Shown here: piece after piece, positions 1 through 7,580 of the stretch
Layout of the letters: each line of letters opens with the position of its first letter
Position numbering within the stretch: the first letter of the stretch is position 1
Source of the DNA: CAYYOS01 sp964473355
Lineage (GTDB): Bacteria; Pseudomonadota; Gammaproteobacteria; Burkholderiales; REEB80
Direction of reading: 5' to 3'
DNA: 33,931 nt
Assembly (NCBI GenBank): GCA_964473355.1
Contig: CAYYOS010000006.1
Coordinates: 1 to 33,931 of the forward strand
Notes under the pieces: model-generated
Databases searched by the model: none
Told to the model about the DNA's origin: nothing
Seen by the model: only the letters and a program-made list of their open reading frames with translations
Made by a program: the position numbers and the translations under genes

Positions 1-16
1 ATACGATACTATCATC

Positions 17-544
17 ATGCCGAATTACCGCCGCGCCTGGCACCCAGGTGGCACTTATTTCATTACGGTTAACTTGCTTCAACGTAAAGACAACGACTTG
101 CTTGTCCGCCATATCGATTTATTGCGTGACGTCGTCCGCGATGTTCGCCACCGTTATGCGTTCGCAATTCATGGCTGGGTTGTTCTTCCCGACCATTTGC
201 ACTGTATTATTGAGTTACCGGAAGGCGATGCGGATTTTGCCGTGCGCTGGCGTTTGATTAAAATGAACTTCTCGAAAGCGTTACCACGCACCGAGCAAAT
301 CTCGAAGATTCGTGCGAGCCGTGGAGAACGCGGCATTTGGCAACGGCGTTATTGGGAACACCTGATTCGCGACGAAGCAGATTTCATCGGGCACATGGAT
401 TACGTGCATATCAATCCGGTTAAACATGGACTAGTCCCTCGCGTGGCAGATTGGCCGCATTCCACGTTTCATCGATTAGTCACGGAAGGCGTTTACTCAT
501 TGGATTGGGCGGGTGGCCCGAACCAGTTAAGTTACCCCGATTAA
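17..544 (+). CDS. REP-associated tyrosine transposase (RAYT, Y1/IS200-like)
   Basis: A 175-residue single-domain protein of the Y1 transposase superfamily, the HUH-type single-strand nucleases that cut and rejoin DNA through a 5'-phosphotyrosine. The metal-binding HUH motif is visible as His60-Leu-His62 (PDHLHCIIELP) and the probable catalytic Tyr is Tyr129 in DYVHINPVKHGLV, the arrangement typical of RAYTs rather than mobile IS200/IS605 TnpA. An Arg/Trp-rich stretch (GIWQRRYWEHLIRDE) precedes the Tyr helix, also typical. The ORF is full length with no frameshift, so it could be active. It is followed six bases downstream by a REP-like hairpin (550-580), the expected substrate. The window starts 16 bases upstream, so any left REP or promoter is not visible. 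RAYTs are usually domesticated single-copy genes that maintain REP repeats; that role is inferred here. Confidence 0.92.
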   Translation: MPNYRRAWHPGGTYFITVNLLQRKDNDLLVRHIDLLRDVVRDVRHRYAFAIHGWVVLPDHLHCIIELPEGDADFAVRWRLIKMNFSKALPRTEQISKIRASRGERGIWQRRYWEHLIRDEADFIGHMDYVHINPVKHGLVPRVADWPHSTFHRLVTEGVYSLDWAGGPNQLSYPD

Positions 545-549
545 CCTTC

Positions 550-580
550 GGCGCAATGCCCGTTGGTTACTGCGCCCTAC
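550..580 (-). repeat. REP-like palindromic element with GTAG foot
   Basis: Read on the minus strand the element begins with GTAG (577-580) followed by a hairpin whose outer arms are GGCGCA (571-576) and TGCGCC (550-555) around a 15-base centre. A GTAG or GGAG tetranucleotide 5' to a hairpin is the signature of REPs recognised by RAYT transposases, and this one lies immediately downstream of the RAYT gene. It may also serve as a transcription barrier between the convergent RAYT and the 581-919 gene. Only one copy is evident in this window. Confidence 0.7.
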
Positions 581-919
581 TCAACTTTTTTGTTGATGCC
601 GCTCGACATGCTTCTTAAATACCGCTTCCAATTCATCAATCGCTTCCTTGGCGGGCACGCCTTGGACGATGTGTTGGGTCATCACGGCTGAAGTTTCGTG
701 CAACAACTTGGAGCGTTCTAGCATCGGATACGATGCCATCAGGCGCTTAATGGCTTTGACTACGGATTCAGATTCCGGGCGAGGGATGGGTTCTGGTATC
801 GCCATCGGCACCTTCTCGCTACGCGATTGCAAAAATAGCATGAAGTCCAGAAGCATTTGTTGTTGTTCCGTACTGAGAGAGGAGTAGAGCGCAAGAAGTC
901 GTTTTTCCTCAGGACGCAC
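581..919 (-). CDS. Small helical conserved protein (betaproteobacterial type, function unknown)
   Basis: A 112-residue soluble, strongly helical protein without signal peptide or membrane segment. An N-terminal amphipathic helix (about residues 3-33) is followed by a Pro/Glu-rich linker (IPEPIPRPES) and a C-terminal helical half containing VVKAIKRLMASYPMLERSKL and a charged end (about 94-110). From memory, similar proteins in Betaproteobacteria are often auto-annotated as Crp/Fnr regulators, but no cyclic-nucleotide or helix-turn-helix domain is visible here. The start is GTG at 917-919, sharing its G with the TAG stop of the amidotransferase homologue (919-921), so translation is almost certainly coupled. 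The gene ends a three-gene minus-strand operon with the amidotransferase homologue and a LysR regulator. No biochemical role can be assigned. Confidence 0.75.
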   Translation of the reverse strand: MRPEEKRLLALYSSLSTEQQQMLLDFMLFLQSRSEKVPMAIPEPIPRPESESVVKAIKRLMASYPMLERSKLLHETSAVMTQHIVQGVPAKEAIDELEAVFKKHVERHQQKS

Positions 920-1662
920 TAGTCTTTAACCACATTTAAACTAAACACCGGCATTTTGCGGCGCTCTTGCATTAGATCCAGCGCGCTGACCAAGGCTACC
1001 ACCACCTTATCGGTAACCAAGCGTGTTTCCTCCCAGTTTTGCCGTGCTTCAGTTAAGAGTTCGGCAATATTCTCCGGTAGCGGACGGCGCGCTTCCATTA
1101 CCATATCTTCTATCATGCCGGGTTTAAGTTCGGGTCGAAACAGCATGCCGTAGCTTAGCTCATCGGAACGGATTGCCAGCCAATTGCCGGCGTCATCCAC
1201 CACGATAGGCTCCATGCCTGAAGGCAAAGTGACGCTACCGTTATACAGCACCAAAACTTTGTGCCCATCTACTGCAATAGCTAAGGGATCTTTTTCTCCG
1301 GCTGCGGTTTTCCGAGCGATGGTCCAATAAGCAGTGTGTTGCGGATCCTCATACACTTGTCCGCCCTCGTATTCCGCTAAGAGCAAAGCGCCAAACCCTA
1401 TACCAACGATGGGGCGCTTTGCATGTTTAAATACGCCGATTAAACGCAGCTCATCTTCCACCCAAGGGTTGGCTTCGTGGTCTGCGGTTGGGTGCGCGCC
1501 GCCCAAACTCCATAGCGCATCAAAGTTGAAGGCGCTGCCGGGCAAGGATTGACCAACAAAGGGACGATAATAGGCGAAACCGATGTCGCGGGTTTCGAGT
1601 TGCCGTTCGATCGTGCCTAAGAATTCTGAATAACTGTGTTGCACGACCAAAAACCGTTTCAT
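919..1662 (-). CDS. Class-I glutamine amidotransferase-fold protein lacking catalytic Cys and His
   Basis: A 247-residue protein with the flavodoxin-like class-I amidotransferase fold; a stand-alone domain of this family normally hydrolyses glutamine with a Cys-His-Glu triad. The nucleophile-elbow segment reads VGIGFGALLLAEYEGG around residues 86-101, where the family has GxCFGHQLLA: Cys is replaced by Gly89 and the oxyanion-region His-Gln by Ala-Leu. The second motif reads GMLFRPE (172-178) in place of xxQFHPE, so the His is Arg176 while Glu178 remains. The fold signature is otherwise intact (WSLGGAHPTADHEANPWV near 51-68), and there is no frameshift. It is therefore probably not a glutaminase; a binding or scaffolding role is inference. 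Its ATG overlaps the LysR stop (ATGA) and its stop overlaps the next start, giving a coupled operon. Confidence 0.85.
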   Translation of the reverse strand: MKRFLVVQHSYSEFLGTIERQLETRDIGFAYYRPFVGQSLPGSAFNFDALWSLGGAHPTADHEANPWVEDELRLIGVFKHAKRPIVGIGFGALLLAEYEGGQVYEDPQHTAYWTIARKTAAGEKDPLAIAVDGHKVLVLYNGSVTLPSGMEPIVVDDAGNWLAIRSDELSYGMLFRPELKPGMIEDMVMEARRPLPENIAELLTEARQNWEETRLVTDKVVVALVSALDLMQERRKMPVFSLNVVKD

Positions 1663-2600
1663 TTAGACTTAGATCCCGTCCCTGGGTTAGGCGTGGATTC
1701 TGTTGTGCGTTTCTTTAATGTGGTTGCGGAAAATTCTAGAAATGATAGCAGCAGACGGGATTGAAATTTCTCCCGTGCATAAACTAAAGTTAGTGGGCGT
1801 ATTAAGGGTGGGTCGATGGGAACAGCGACAAGATCGCCCAGTTTCAATTCTTTAAGAATGGTCGCGCGGGAGACGATGGCGATGCCTAGGCCCGCCTCTA
1901 CTGCGCCCTTGATCGCCTCGCGGCTGCCCAATTCCATGACAATGTTTAGATCTTCCGGGGTAATACCGGATCGCCGAAAATACGCGTCGATAACCTGACG
2001 CGTGCCGGAACCGCCTTCGCGGCTCACGTAGGGTTCTTCTGCAAGTTGGCTAGCAGTCACCGCACTCAGTTTTGCTAAGCGATGGTGGGGATTGCAGATT
2101 ACGACGAGTTCGTCGTTGCAACACACTTCGGTGACTAAGTGAGGGTGCTGCGACGGTGCTTCCACTAACCCGACATCCAAAGTGTGATCAACTATTTTTG
2201 ATTCAATGGTTTCTGAATTGGCTACGGTGAGGCGGGCCTGCACCTGCGGATACCGCGCTTTAAATTCTCCCAACATGCGCGGTAGCATATATTCCGCAAT
2301 CGTGGTGCTGGCGCCGATTAATAGCGCGCCGCTGATTTGATCGGTTAATTCTCCTAAGCGCGTCTCCATTTCCGAAGAGAGCGTTAATATGCGTTCGGCG
2401 TAATCGAGCGCAATTTCTCCCGCCTGCGTTAGGGTAATCTTGCTGTGACTTCGTTCAAATAGGCGCGTGTTGAAATGCTCTTCCAACTGCTTCACTTGAA
2501 ACGTGACAGCCGGTTGCGTCATAAACAATAGTTCAGCGGCTTTGGTAAAGCTGAGCTGCTTGGCCACAGTGTAAAAAACTTGTAAACGGCGGTCTGCCAT
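1659..2600 (-). CDS. LysR-family transcriptional regulator (CysB/CbbR-like)
   Basis: A 313-residue LysR-type regulator. The N-terminal winged helix-turn-helix spans about residues 1-60 (LSFTKAAELLFMTQPAVTFQ is the recognition region, followed by LFERSHSKITLTQAG). A linker helix and a periplasmic-binding-protein-like co-inducer domain follow (about 88-295), with SREGGSGTRQVID and AVEAGLGIAIVSR typical of the CysL/CbbR/CysB side of the family. The effector is unknown. It is the first gene of an operon with the catalytically degenerate amidotransferase homologue, and lies divergent from the TM2-like/lplT genes across 80 bases (2601-2680), so it may control either direction. The C-terminal tail is low-complexity (Thr/Ser/Lys). 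Confidence 0.93.
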   Translation of the reverse strand: MADRRLQVFYTVAKQLSFTKAAELLFMTQPAVTFQVKQLEEHFNTRLFERSHSKITLTQAGEIALDYAERILTLSSEMETRLGELTDQISGALLIGASTTIAEYMLPRMLGEFKARYPQVQARLTVANSETIESKIVDHTLDVGLVEAPSQHPHLVTEVCCNDELVVICNPHHRLAKLSAVTASQLAEEPYVSREGGSGTRQVIDAYFRRSGITPEDLNIVMELGSREAIKGAVEAGLGIAIVSRATILKELKLGDLVAVPIDPPLIRPLTLVYAREKFQSRLLLSFLEFSATTLKKRTTESTPNPGTGSKSK

Positions 2601-2680
2601 GGGTTAACTTACTTATGTTAAGCTTTAAGCGACGATAATTACAATTCAATCATACTTTTCAGCTTAAGGGTAGCACGATT

Positions 2681-3205
2681 GTGGAAGCATGGAAAAAGTT
2701 AAGTATAGCGAGCGAGGGCTTGCAAAGCGCAAATATCGAATTGGTTGCGCTATTGAAGAAACGCCGGACCGCCTATGCGTTGTTGGCAGTTTTTCCCCTG
2801 GGCTTGCATCGTGATTATCTTGAAAATAAAGTGGGCGCATGGGCTTATCGATTTATCACTTTAATCGCGCTGGTATTGGCGTTGTCTGGGTATCAATTAT
2901 TTGCGTTAAGTATTTTTGCCATGGCGCTCATTTTTGCCGTTTACGATTTACGCTGGATAGACGACGCGGTTGCTACGCTAAATAAAGCTGCCCGTATGAA
3001 AGTCTACAAAAAACCCGGCCTAACTGCCCCTAAAGCATTTCGCGGTCATTATGTGGATACGGAACTGGACGATTATTTGCAGGAAAAAGCAGCGGAGCAG
3101 CCCATGCAAGCGGCTACGCATCCGCGCCCAGCTAAGCGCATCCCTTCCTTTTCTGAACAGGAAGCCATGCTAAGGGAATTACAAAAATCAAAGCAAATTA
3201 AATAA
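2681..3205 (+). CDS. Small membrane protein, TM2-domain-like
   Basis: A 174-residue protein starting at GTG. After a short soluble N-terminus there are two or three hydrophobic segments (about 30-42, 56-71 and 72-90). The segment LLAVFPLGLHRDYLENKVG (34-52) resembles the TM2 family core, in which a first helix is followed by a Gly-His-Arg-x-Tyr turn; here it reads GLHRDY. The C-terminal half (95-174) is hydrophilic, charged and probably cytoplasmic. Function is not known. It is 30 bases upstream of lplT on the same strand and may be co-transcribed with it. Family assignment is by eye only and moderately uncertain. Confidence 0.7.
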   Translation: MEAWKKLSIASEGLQSANIELVALLKKRRTAYALLAVFPLGLHRDYLENKVGAWAYRFITLIALVLALSGYQLFALSIFAMALIFAVYDLRWIDDAVATLNKAARMKVYKKPGLTAPKAFRGHYVDTELDDYLQEKAAEQPMQAATHPRPAKRIPSFSEQEAMLRELQKSKQIK

Positions 3206-3235
3206 GGTGCTGCTCGCCTTAAAAATCTTCGCTAA

Positions 3236-4402
3236 ATGAGTGTAGGCTTTTATATTATTTTGGCGGCGCAGTTTTTATCCGCGCTTGCCGATAACGCTTT
3301 ATTGTTTGCTGCCATCGCGCTGCTTGCAGTCCTTCTCTCGCCCGATTGGCACGTTCCCATTCTGCAGCAATTCTTTGTGATTTCTTATATTGTTCTGGCG
3401 CCTTTTGTCGGTGCTTTTGCCGATGCTATTCCCAAAGGCCGGGTTATGTTCATTAGCAACGGTATCAAGTTTATAGGTTGTTTAGGCATGTTTTTTGGTA
3501 TGCCGCCTATTTATGCTTATGGCATAGTTGGAATCGGCGCGGCTGCGTATTCCCCGGCCAAATACGGCATTCTTACGGAGATTTTGCCGGCTCATAAATT
3601 GGTTGCGGCAAACGGCTGGATGGAAGGCTCGACAGTTGCCGCCATTATATTGGGGGCCATTGCCGGAGGTTGGTTAGCGGCGATAGATCCGATGATGGCG
3701 GTAGGCGCGATAGCCGCTATTTATTTATTAGCGGCGCTGTTTAATCTGTATATTCCCCCGGTGCCCATCGATCACAAATTGCCCCGCAAAAACCCCTGGT
3801 ATATCTTGCACGATTTTTGGCATGCCTTTAAATTGCTTTGGCGAGATCCTCAAGGCCAGGTTTCTTTGGCAGTAACCACTTTGTTTTGGGGCGCAGGGGC
3901 CACCCTGCGTTTAGTGGTGTTAACTTGGGCCGCGCTAGCTTTGAACTTCCCGCTAGAAAAAGCTACGCAGTTGACTGCAGTGGTCGCCGCGGGCATCGCC
4001 GCGGGCGCGGTGGTTGCCGCGCGCACCATACGCCTGGAGCGCGCCGTCAACGCTCTCCCCGCCGGAATTTGGATGGGGGGCTTAACAATCCTGATTATTT
4101 TTGTGCACGACTGGCGCATCGCGGCTGTAATGCTATTTTTTATTGGCGCCCTAAGCGGCTTTTTTGTTGTGCCCCTCAATGCCTTATTACAACATCGTGG
4201 ACACTTGCTTATGGGTTCGGGTCACTCCATCGCGGTGCAAAATTTTAACGAGAATATTGGCATTCTTGTATTATTGGGGGCGTATGCGCTCATGCTGAAA
4301 ATGGAGTTGTCGATTAATACCATTATTGTTTTGTTTGGGCTATTTATCAGCTTCACCATGGGATTAATTTATCTTCGTCATCGCAATATAAAACAAGAAT
4401 GA
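3236..4402 (+). CDS. lplT: Lysophospholipid transporter LplT (MFS)
   Basis: A 388-residue polytopic inner-membrane protein with about twelve hydrophobic segments, of the major facilitator superfamily and matching LplT in length and hallmark segments: FYIILAAQFLSALADNALLF at the N-terminus, YSPAKYGILTEILP (about 102-115) and LVAANGWMEGSTVAAIILG (about 119-137). LplT flips lysophosphatidylethanolamine and related lysophospholipids across the inner membrane for re-acylation by Aas. In some bacteria lplT and aas are fused or adjacent; here no acyltransferase is present. The start is ATG with a weak Shine-Dalgarno region, suggesting modest or coupled translation with the upstream small membrane gene. 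It converges with the sensor kinase gene, with only 22 bases between stops. Confidence 0.92.
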   Translation: MSVGFYIILAAQFLSALADNALLFAAIALLAVLLSPDWHVPILQQFFVISYIVLAPFVGAFADAIPKGRVMFISNGIKFIGCLGMFFGMPPIYAYGIVGIGAAAYSPAKYGILTEILPAHKLVAANGWMEGSTVAAIILGAIAGGWLAAIDPMMAVGAIAAIYLLAALFNLYIPPVPIDHKLPRKNPWYILHDFWHAFKLLWRDPQGQVSLAVTTLFWGAGATLRLVVLTWAALALNFPLEKATQLTAVVAAGIAAGAVVAARTIRLERAVNALPAGIWMGGLTILIIFVHDWRIAAVMLFFIGALSGFFVVPLNALLQHRGHLLMGSGHSIAVQNFNENIGILVLLGAYALMLKMELSINTIIVLFGLFISFTMGLIYLRHRNIKQE

Positions 4403-4424
4403 GATTGTTGGCCGCGTGGGAGAA

Positions 4425-5834
4425 TTAAATAATGCCGCCGGACTCTGCTGCGCAAACGAGGTTGGTGGAACCCGTTTGGTTGATGCACTCGGTTAGCATT
4501 GGCAGTGAGACAACAAACTTACTTCCTTGGGCCCCCGCAGGAGTTACTTGCACTTGGCCACGATGCGCTTCTACCGCCCATTTCACGATGGCCAAACCCA
4601 GCCCCGCGCCGCTAGCGGACATGCGTGTCCCCGGCAGGCGCACGAATCGCTCAAATATGCGTTCACGATCTGCTTCTGGTATGCCCGCGCCAGTGTCCTG
4701 TACGCTAAGTATCACTTCATCCCGCACATGTAAACTGACTTCAATTTTGCCGCCACTCGGCGTATAGGCCAGGGCGTTATCCAAGAGATTCACAATTACC
4801 ATTTCTAGCAAGCGGCGATCTGCGTATACAATAATATCCTTCCTAATACTAATCGATACGCCTATATCCTTATCTTCGGCCACGGGCAAAAACCGTTCGA
4901 CCCAGGCGCCGACGAGGTCTGAAAGATTTGTCTCTGCAAGTTGAATAGGTATGGCTCCCGCATCGCGCCGCGCCAGTTCCAATAGCAATTCACAAAGATG
5001 CTGCAGCCGAGCAAGGTCTTCTAAAGCCGATTCCAAGGCCAAGCGATATTCGGACGCGGTTCGCTCACGCGACAGCGCTACCTCCATTTGCGTGCGCAGT
5101 ACTGAAAGCGGGGTGCGCAGTTCATGGGAAGCATCCGCGGTAAAGCGGCGGAGCGCATTAAACGAATTTTCGAGGCGCTCGAAAAAACCGTTAAACGTTC
5201 TTGCCAATTCACCGACTTCGTCATTTCCATATACAGGTAGTCGCGGATGCAAACGTTGGGCATCCATACTTTGTACTTTTTCGATCATGCGGCGTAAGGG
5301 CTGTAACGAATAGGACGTGGCGAACCAACTCAGAACCGCTACTAATAGGATGAGGGCCGGAGAAAGCCAGAGCATGAGCTGAGCCAATTCGCGCTGGTTT
5401 CTTTGGTAGGGAGCCAGGGGCCGCGCTACCTGCACGACCAAGTAAGTGGCCCCGACTTGTATCGGCTTAGCGGTTAACCTGCTGCGTATACGATATTGTT
5501 CGTCATTGATTGTTATATCGCGCGATGAATCTGGTTTGTCCGTGCGTGGTCGTAGCAGTGCGTTAGCGAGCGGCCCGCCCTTAAAAAGAATATTCCCGGC
5601 GGTGGTGAAAATCACAAAACTGCTTTCTTGGAGGGGGCTTTCTAGGAGGGCAACTTTCCCGCTCGAGAGCGAGCGCTCTATCTTTTCGATATCTTCAACC
5701 AGAAGTTTATCTACACCCTCACGCACGCTCATTCCGAAGAGCAGCGTTAACACGACGCCCAACCCCCCTAGCACAACACACATTACCACTGCGGATGCCC
5801 AGGCCATTTTAGCGCGCACGCAGCTTAAGTTCAT
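4425..5834 (-). CDS. Membrane sensor histidine kinase (two-component, QseC/CusS-like)
   Basis: A 469-residue kinase when started at ATG 5834, chosen because GGAGGTG lies 10 bases upstream (5845-5851); an 8-residue GTG extension to 5858 is also open. Residues about 10-35 form TM1, about 36-150 a periplasmic sensor region, about 152-174 TM2, then HAMP (about 175-228), HisKA with His237 in DASHELRTPLSVL, and an ATPase domain with N-box NLLDNALAY, G1 DTGAGIP and G2 GAGLGLAI. It should autophosphorylate and transfer to the regulator encoded four bases upstream. The sensed signal cannot be read from the sequence; the periplasmic region lacks obvious metal-binding His/Met/Cys clusters, so a metal signal is not supported. 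Confidence 0.92.
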   Translation of the reverse strand: MNLSCVRAKMAWASAVVMCVVLGGLGVVLTLLFGMSVREGVDKLLVEDIEKIERSLSSGKVALLESPLQESSFVIFTTAGNILFKGGPLANALLRPRTDKPDSSRDITINDEQYRIRSRLTAKPIQVGATYLVVQVARPLAPYQRNQRELAQLMLWLSPALILLVAVLSWFATSYSLQPLRRMIEKVQSMDAQRLHPRLPVYGNDEVGELARTFNGFFERLENSFNALRRFTADASHELRTPLSVLRTQMEVALSRERTASEYRLALESALEDLARLQHLCELLLELARRDAGAIPIQLAETNLSDLVGAWVERFLPVAEDKDIGVSISIRKDIIVYADRRLLEMVIVNLLDNALAYTPSGGKIEVSLHVRDEVILSVQDTGAGIPEADRERIFERFVRLPGTRMSASGAGLGLAIVKWAVEAHRGQVQVTPAGAQGSKFVVSLPMLTECINQTGSTNLVCAAESGGII

Positions 5835-5838
5835 CGTG

Positions 5839-6531
5839 TTAAGGCACCTCCCCATCACTGAGCATAAAACCCACCCCGCGCACGGTATGGACCAGAGGCC
5901 TCTGTGGAAAGGTATCTATTTTTTTTCGCAGTCGCATAATATGAACGTCAATGACGTTATCTAATGGCGTAGCGCGGTCTACCCCCCAAACCTCGCGACC
6001 TATTGTTTGCCGGGATACGATTGCGTCATGATTCGCCGCCAACAGTTCCAGCAATTCAAATTCCTTAGGGGTTAATTCAATAGCGATGCCGTGGCGGCTA
6101 ACCTTTCTTAATCGTACATCTATCTCTAGATCGGCAATGCGATAGCTAAACCGCAATTGACGCGCGGGTCTCGTCAATGCACGAATACGCGCAAGCAGCT
6201 CCGCGAAGGCGAAAGGCTTAACAAGGTAATCATCTGCTCCGGTATCGAGTCCAAGAACGCGGTCTTCTACCGTATCCCGAGCGGTCAGAATTAATACCGG
6301 AAGGTGAGGGTAAGCTTTTCGCAAGTGTGTCAATATTTCCAACCCATCTCTGCCCGGCAACCCCAAGTCAAGCAGGACAAGATCCGGCGTAAAGCTAAGC
6401 AAGGAAAATATGCCATCCTCTCCGTTTACAGCTAGCCGCACCCCATAGCCTTGTTCGACTAAACCGGCTTCCAGCGACCGAGCAAGCTTGTGCTCATCTT
6501 CGATCAGTAAAATTCCCAGCTTATTTTCCAT
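5839..6531 (-). CDS. OmpR-family response regulator
   Basis: A 230-residue regulator with receiver domain about 5-118 (acidic pocket Glu11-Asp12, phospho-acceptor Asp55 in LVLLDLGLPGRDG, Lys in DDYLVKPFAF) and a winged-helix DNA-binding domain about 128-225 (TPKEFELLELLAAN, HIMRLRKKID, VHTVRGVGFML). It is the partner of the kinase four bases downstream. A direct repeat of TTCAG with 11-base period lies about 50 bases upstream of the start (6581-6596), the spacing expected for an OmpR-family dimer, so autoregulation is plausible. The gene is divergent from the secreted hydrolase at 6783, which may share control. Confidence 0.94.
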   Translation of the reverse strand: MENKLGILLIEDEHKLARSLEAGLVEQGYGVRLAVNGEDGIFSLLSFTPDLVLLDLGLPGRDGLEILTHLRKAYPHLPVLILTARDTVEDRVLGLDTGADDYLVKPFAFAELLARIRALTRPARQLRFSYRIADLEIDVRLRKVSRHGIAIELTPKEFELLELLAANHDAIVSRQTIGREVWGVDRATPLDNVIDVHIMRLRKKIDTFPQRPLVHTVRGVGFMLSDGEVP

Positions 6532-6580
6532 GCCTTAATTTACGCGCGCTTTACCTACCCTGTCTATTCCTGACAAAAAC

Positions 6581-6596
6581 TTCAGAAACAATTCAG
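6581..6596. promoter_or_regulatory. Candidate response-regulator box (TTCAG direct repeat)
   Basis: TTCAG at 6581-6585 and again at 6592-6596, exactly 11 bases apart, in the region between the divergent regulator gene (start 6531) and the hydrolase gene (start 6783). OmpR/PmrA-type regulators bind tandem half-sites with about one helical turn between them. The site is a by-eye candidate only. The rest of 6532-6782 also holds a small palindrome, GCAAT-TT-ATTGC (6678-6689), and no convincing sigma-70 hexamer pair. Confidence 0.35.
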
Positions 6597-6770
6597 TTGT
6601 GCTTTGCTTGCCGTCCGTGCAAATTTCCCTTATCTACCACTTCGGAAATCGGGATGCAAATCGCCTTGGGGAATGATGCAATTTATTGCTTAGCTACCTA
6701 CATAGTGCGTCCAATTCTGGGCAACGGCAAATGACGCCAAAACAATCTTAACTAACATGGTAGGCCAATG

Positions 6771-6777
6771 AAGGAGG
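6771..6777 (+). promoter_or_regulatory. Strong ribosome binding site that fixes the hydrolase start
   Basis: AAGGAGG lies five bases before ATG 6783. An in-frame ATG at 6768 would place this motif inside the coding region and has no ribosome binding site of its own. The 6783 start also yields a clean signal peptide. Confidence 0.8.
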
Positions 6778-6782
6778 TACAC

Positions 6783-7529
6783 ATGCGCTTTATCACTGCA
6801 ATCCTATTCTGCCTGACTTCTCAGTTTGTGTTCGCGACCGCGGATTATGCGCGGGAGAAAAAATGGGCCGAGGAAATTACGCCAAGCATCGTCGTTGGCG
6901 ACGCCGTGCAGCTAGAGCAAAAGAATCACCACAAGTTTCTGGGCATTTACACTGAACCAGCCAAAGCTAAGATGGGCGTCGTGGTGGTGCACGGCACCGG
7001 GATACATCCCGATTGGGGTATGATCGGCACCCTGCGCCAACGCCTGCCCGATTACGGCTACGCCACGCTGTCTATTCAGATGCCGATCCTTGCAGCGGAC
7101 GCTAAACCCGAGTTGCACCTTCCCTTGTTCCCGGAAGCGATGGAGCGCTTGCAGCTCGCCGTGGCGTTCCTAAAAGGAAAAGGACATAAACGTATCGCTA
7201 TCGTCTCTCACAGTATGGGCTCACGCATGAGCCATAGTTATATGGCCCAGAATCCCGCGGGCGTCAACGCTTGGGCGGCACTGGGCATGCCTGCCGCATT
7301 GGGCACTGGCGCCGCAACCACCTACGATGGCATCAAGGTTCCGATACTCGACCTCTACGGCGCCAACGATGAGCCGCAAGTCCTGGCCGGCGCCCTTAAG
7401 CGAAAGATCTCGCTTAAAAGTAATGCAACATCGAGGCAAATCGTCATTCCCGACACCAACCATTTTTTTGCTGGCCACGAAGACGAGATGGTTCAGGCAG
7501 TTAGGAATTTTCTGGATAGCCTGAAATAG
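6783..7529 (+). CDS. Exported alpha/beta hydrolase (DUF3530-like), copy 1
   Basis: A 248-residue protein with an N-terminal signal peptide (MRFITAILFCLTSQFVFA, likely cut after Ala18) and an alpha/beta-hydrolase core. Visible elements are VVVHGTGIHPDWG (oxyanion loop region, 67-79), nucleophile elbow SHSMGS with Ser144, the strand LDLYGAND with candidate acid Asp196 (Asp190 alternative), and His227 in DTNHFF. The triad is complete, so it is probably an active periplasmic hydrolase; the substrate is unknown. The elbow is Ser-His-Ser-Met-Gly rather than a strict GxSxG. A second copy, gap-free in alignment and about 60-65% identical by eye, lies at 12297-13043. It converges on the chrA gene at 7581 without an evident terminator in the 51 bases between them. 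Confidence 0.85.
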   Translation: MRFITAILFCLTSQFVFATADYAREKKWAEEITPSIVVGDAVQLEQKNHHKFLGIYTEPAKAKMGVVVVHGTGIHPDWGMIGTLRQRLPDYGYATLSIQMPILAADAKPELHLPLFPEAMERLQLAVAFLKGKGHKRIAIVSHSMGSRMSHSYMAQNPAGVNAWAALGMPAALGTGAATTYDGIKVPILDLYGANDEPQVLAGALKRKISLKSNATSRQIVIPDTNHFFAGHEDEMVQAVRNFLDSLK

Positions 7530-7580
7530 CGTTTTTCCAATAATCCGAGTTAAAGCGAACAGACGTGGCGCTAAAAGAAG

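Noticed and set aside
3838..4248. 136-codon open frame inside lplT in another frame
   Set aside because: Arg/Gly-rich shadow translation of a well-supported transporter gene.
6768..6782. Upstream ATG for hydrolase copy 1
   Set aside because: It would place the AAGGAGG ribosome site inside the gene and add residues in front of a clean signal peptide.
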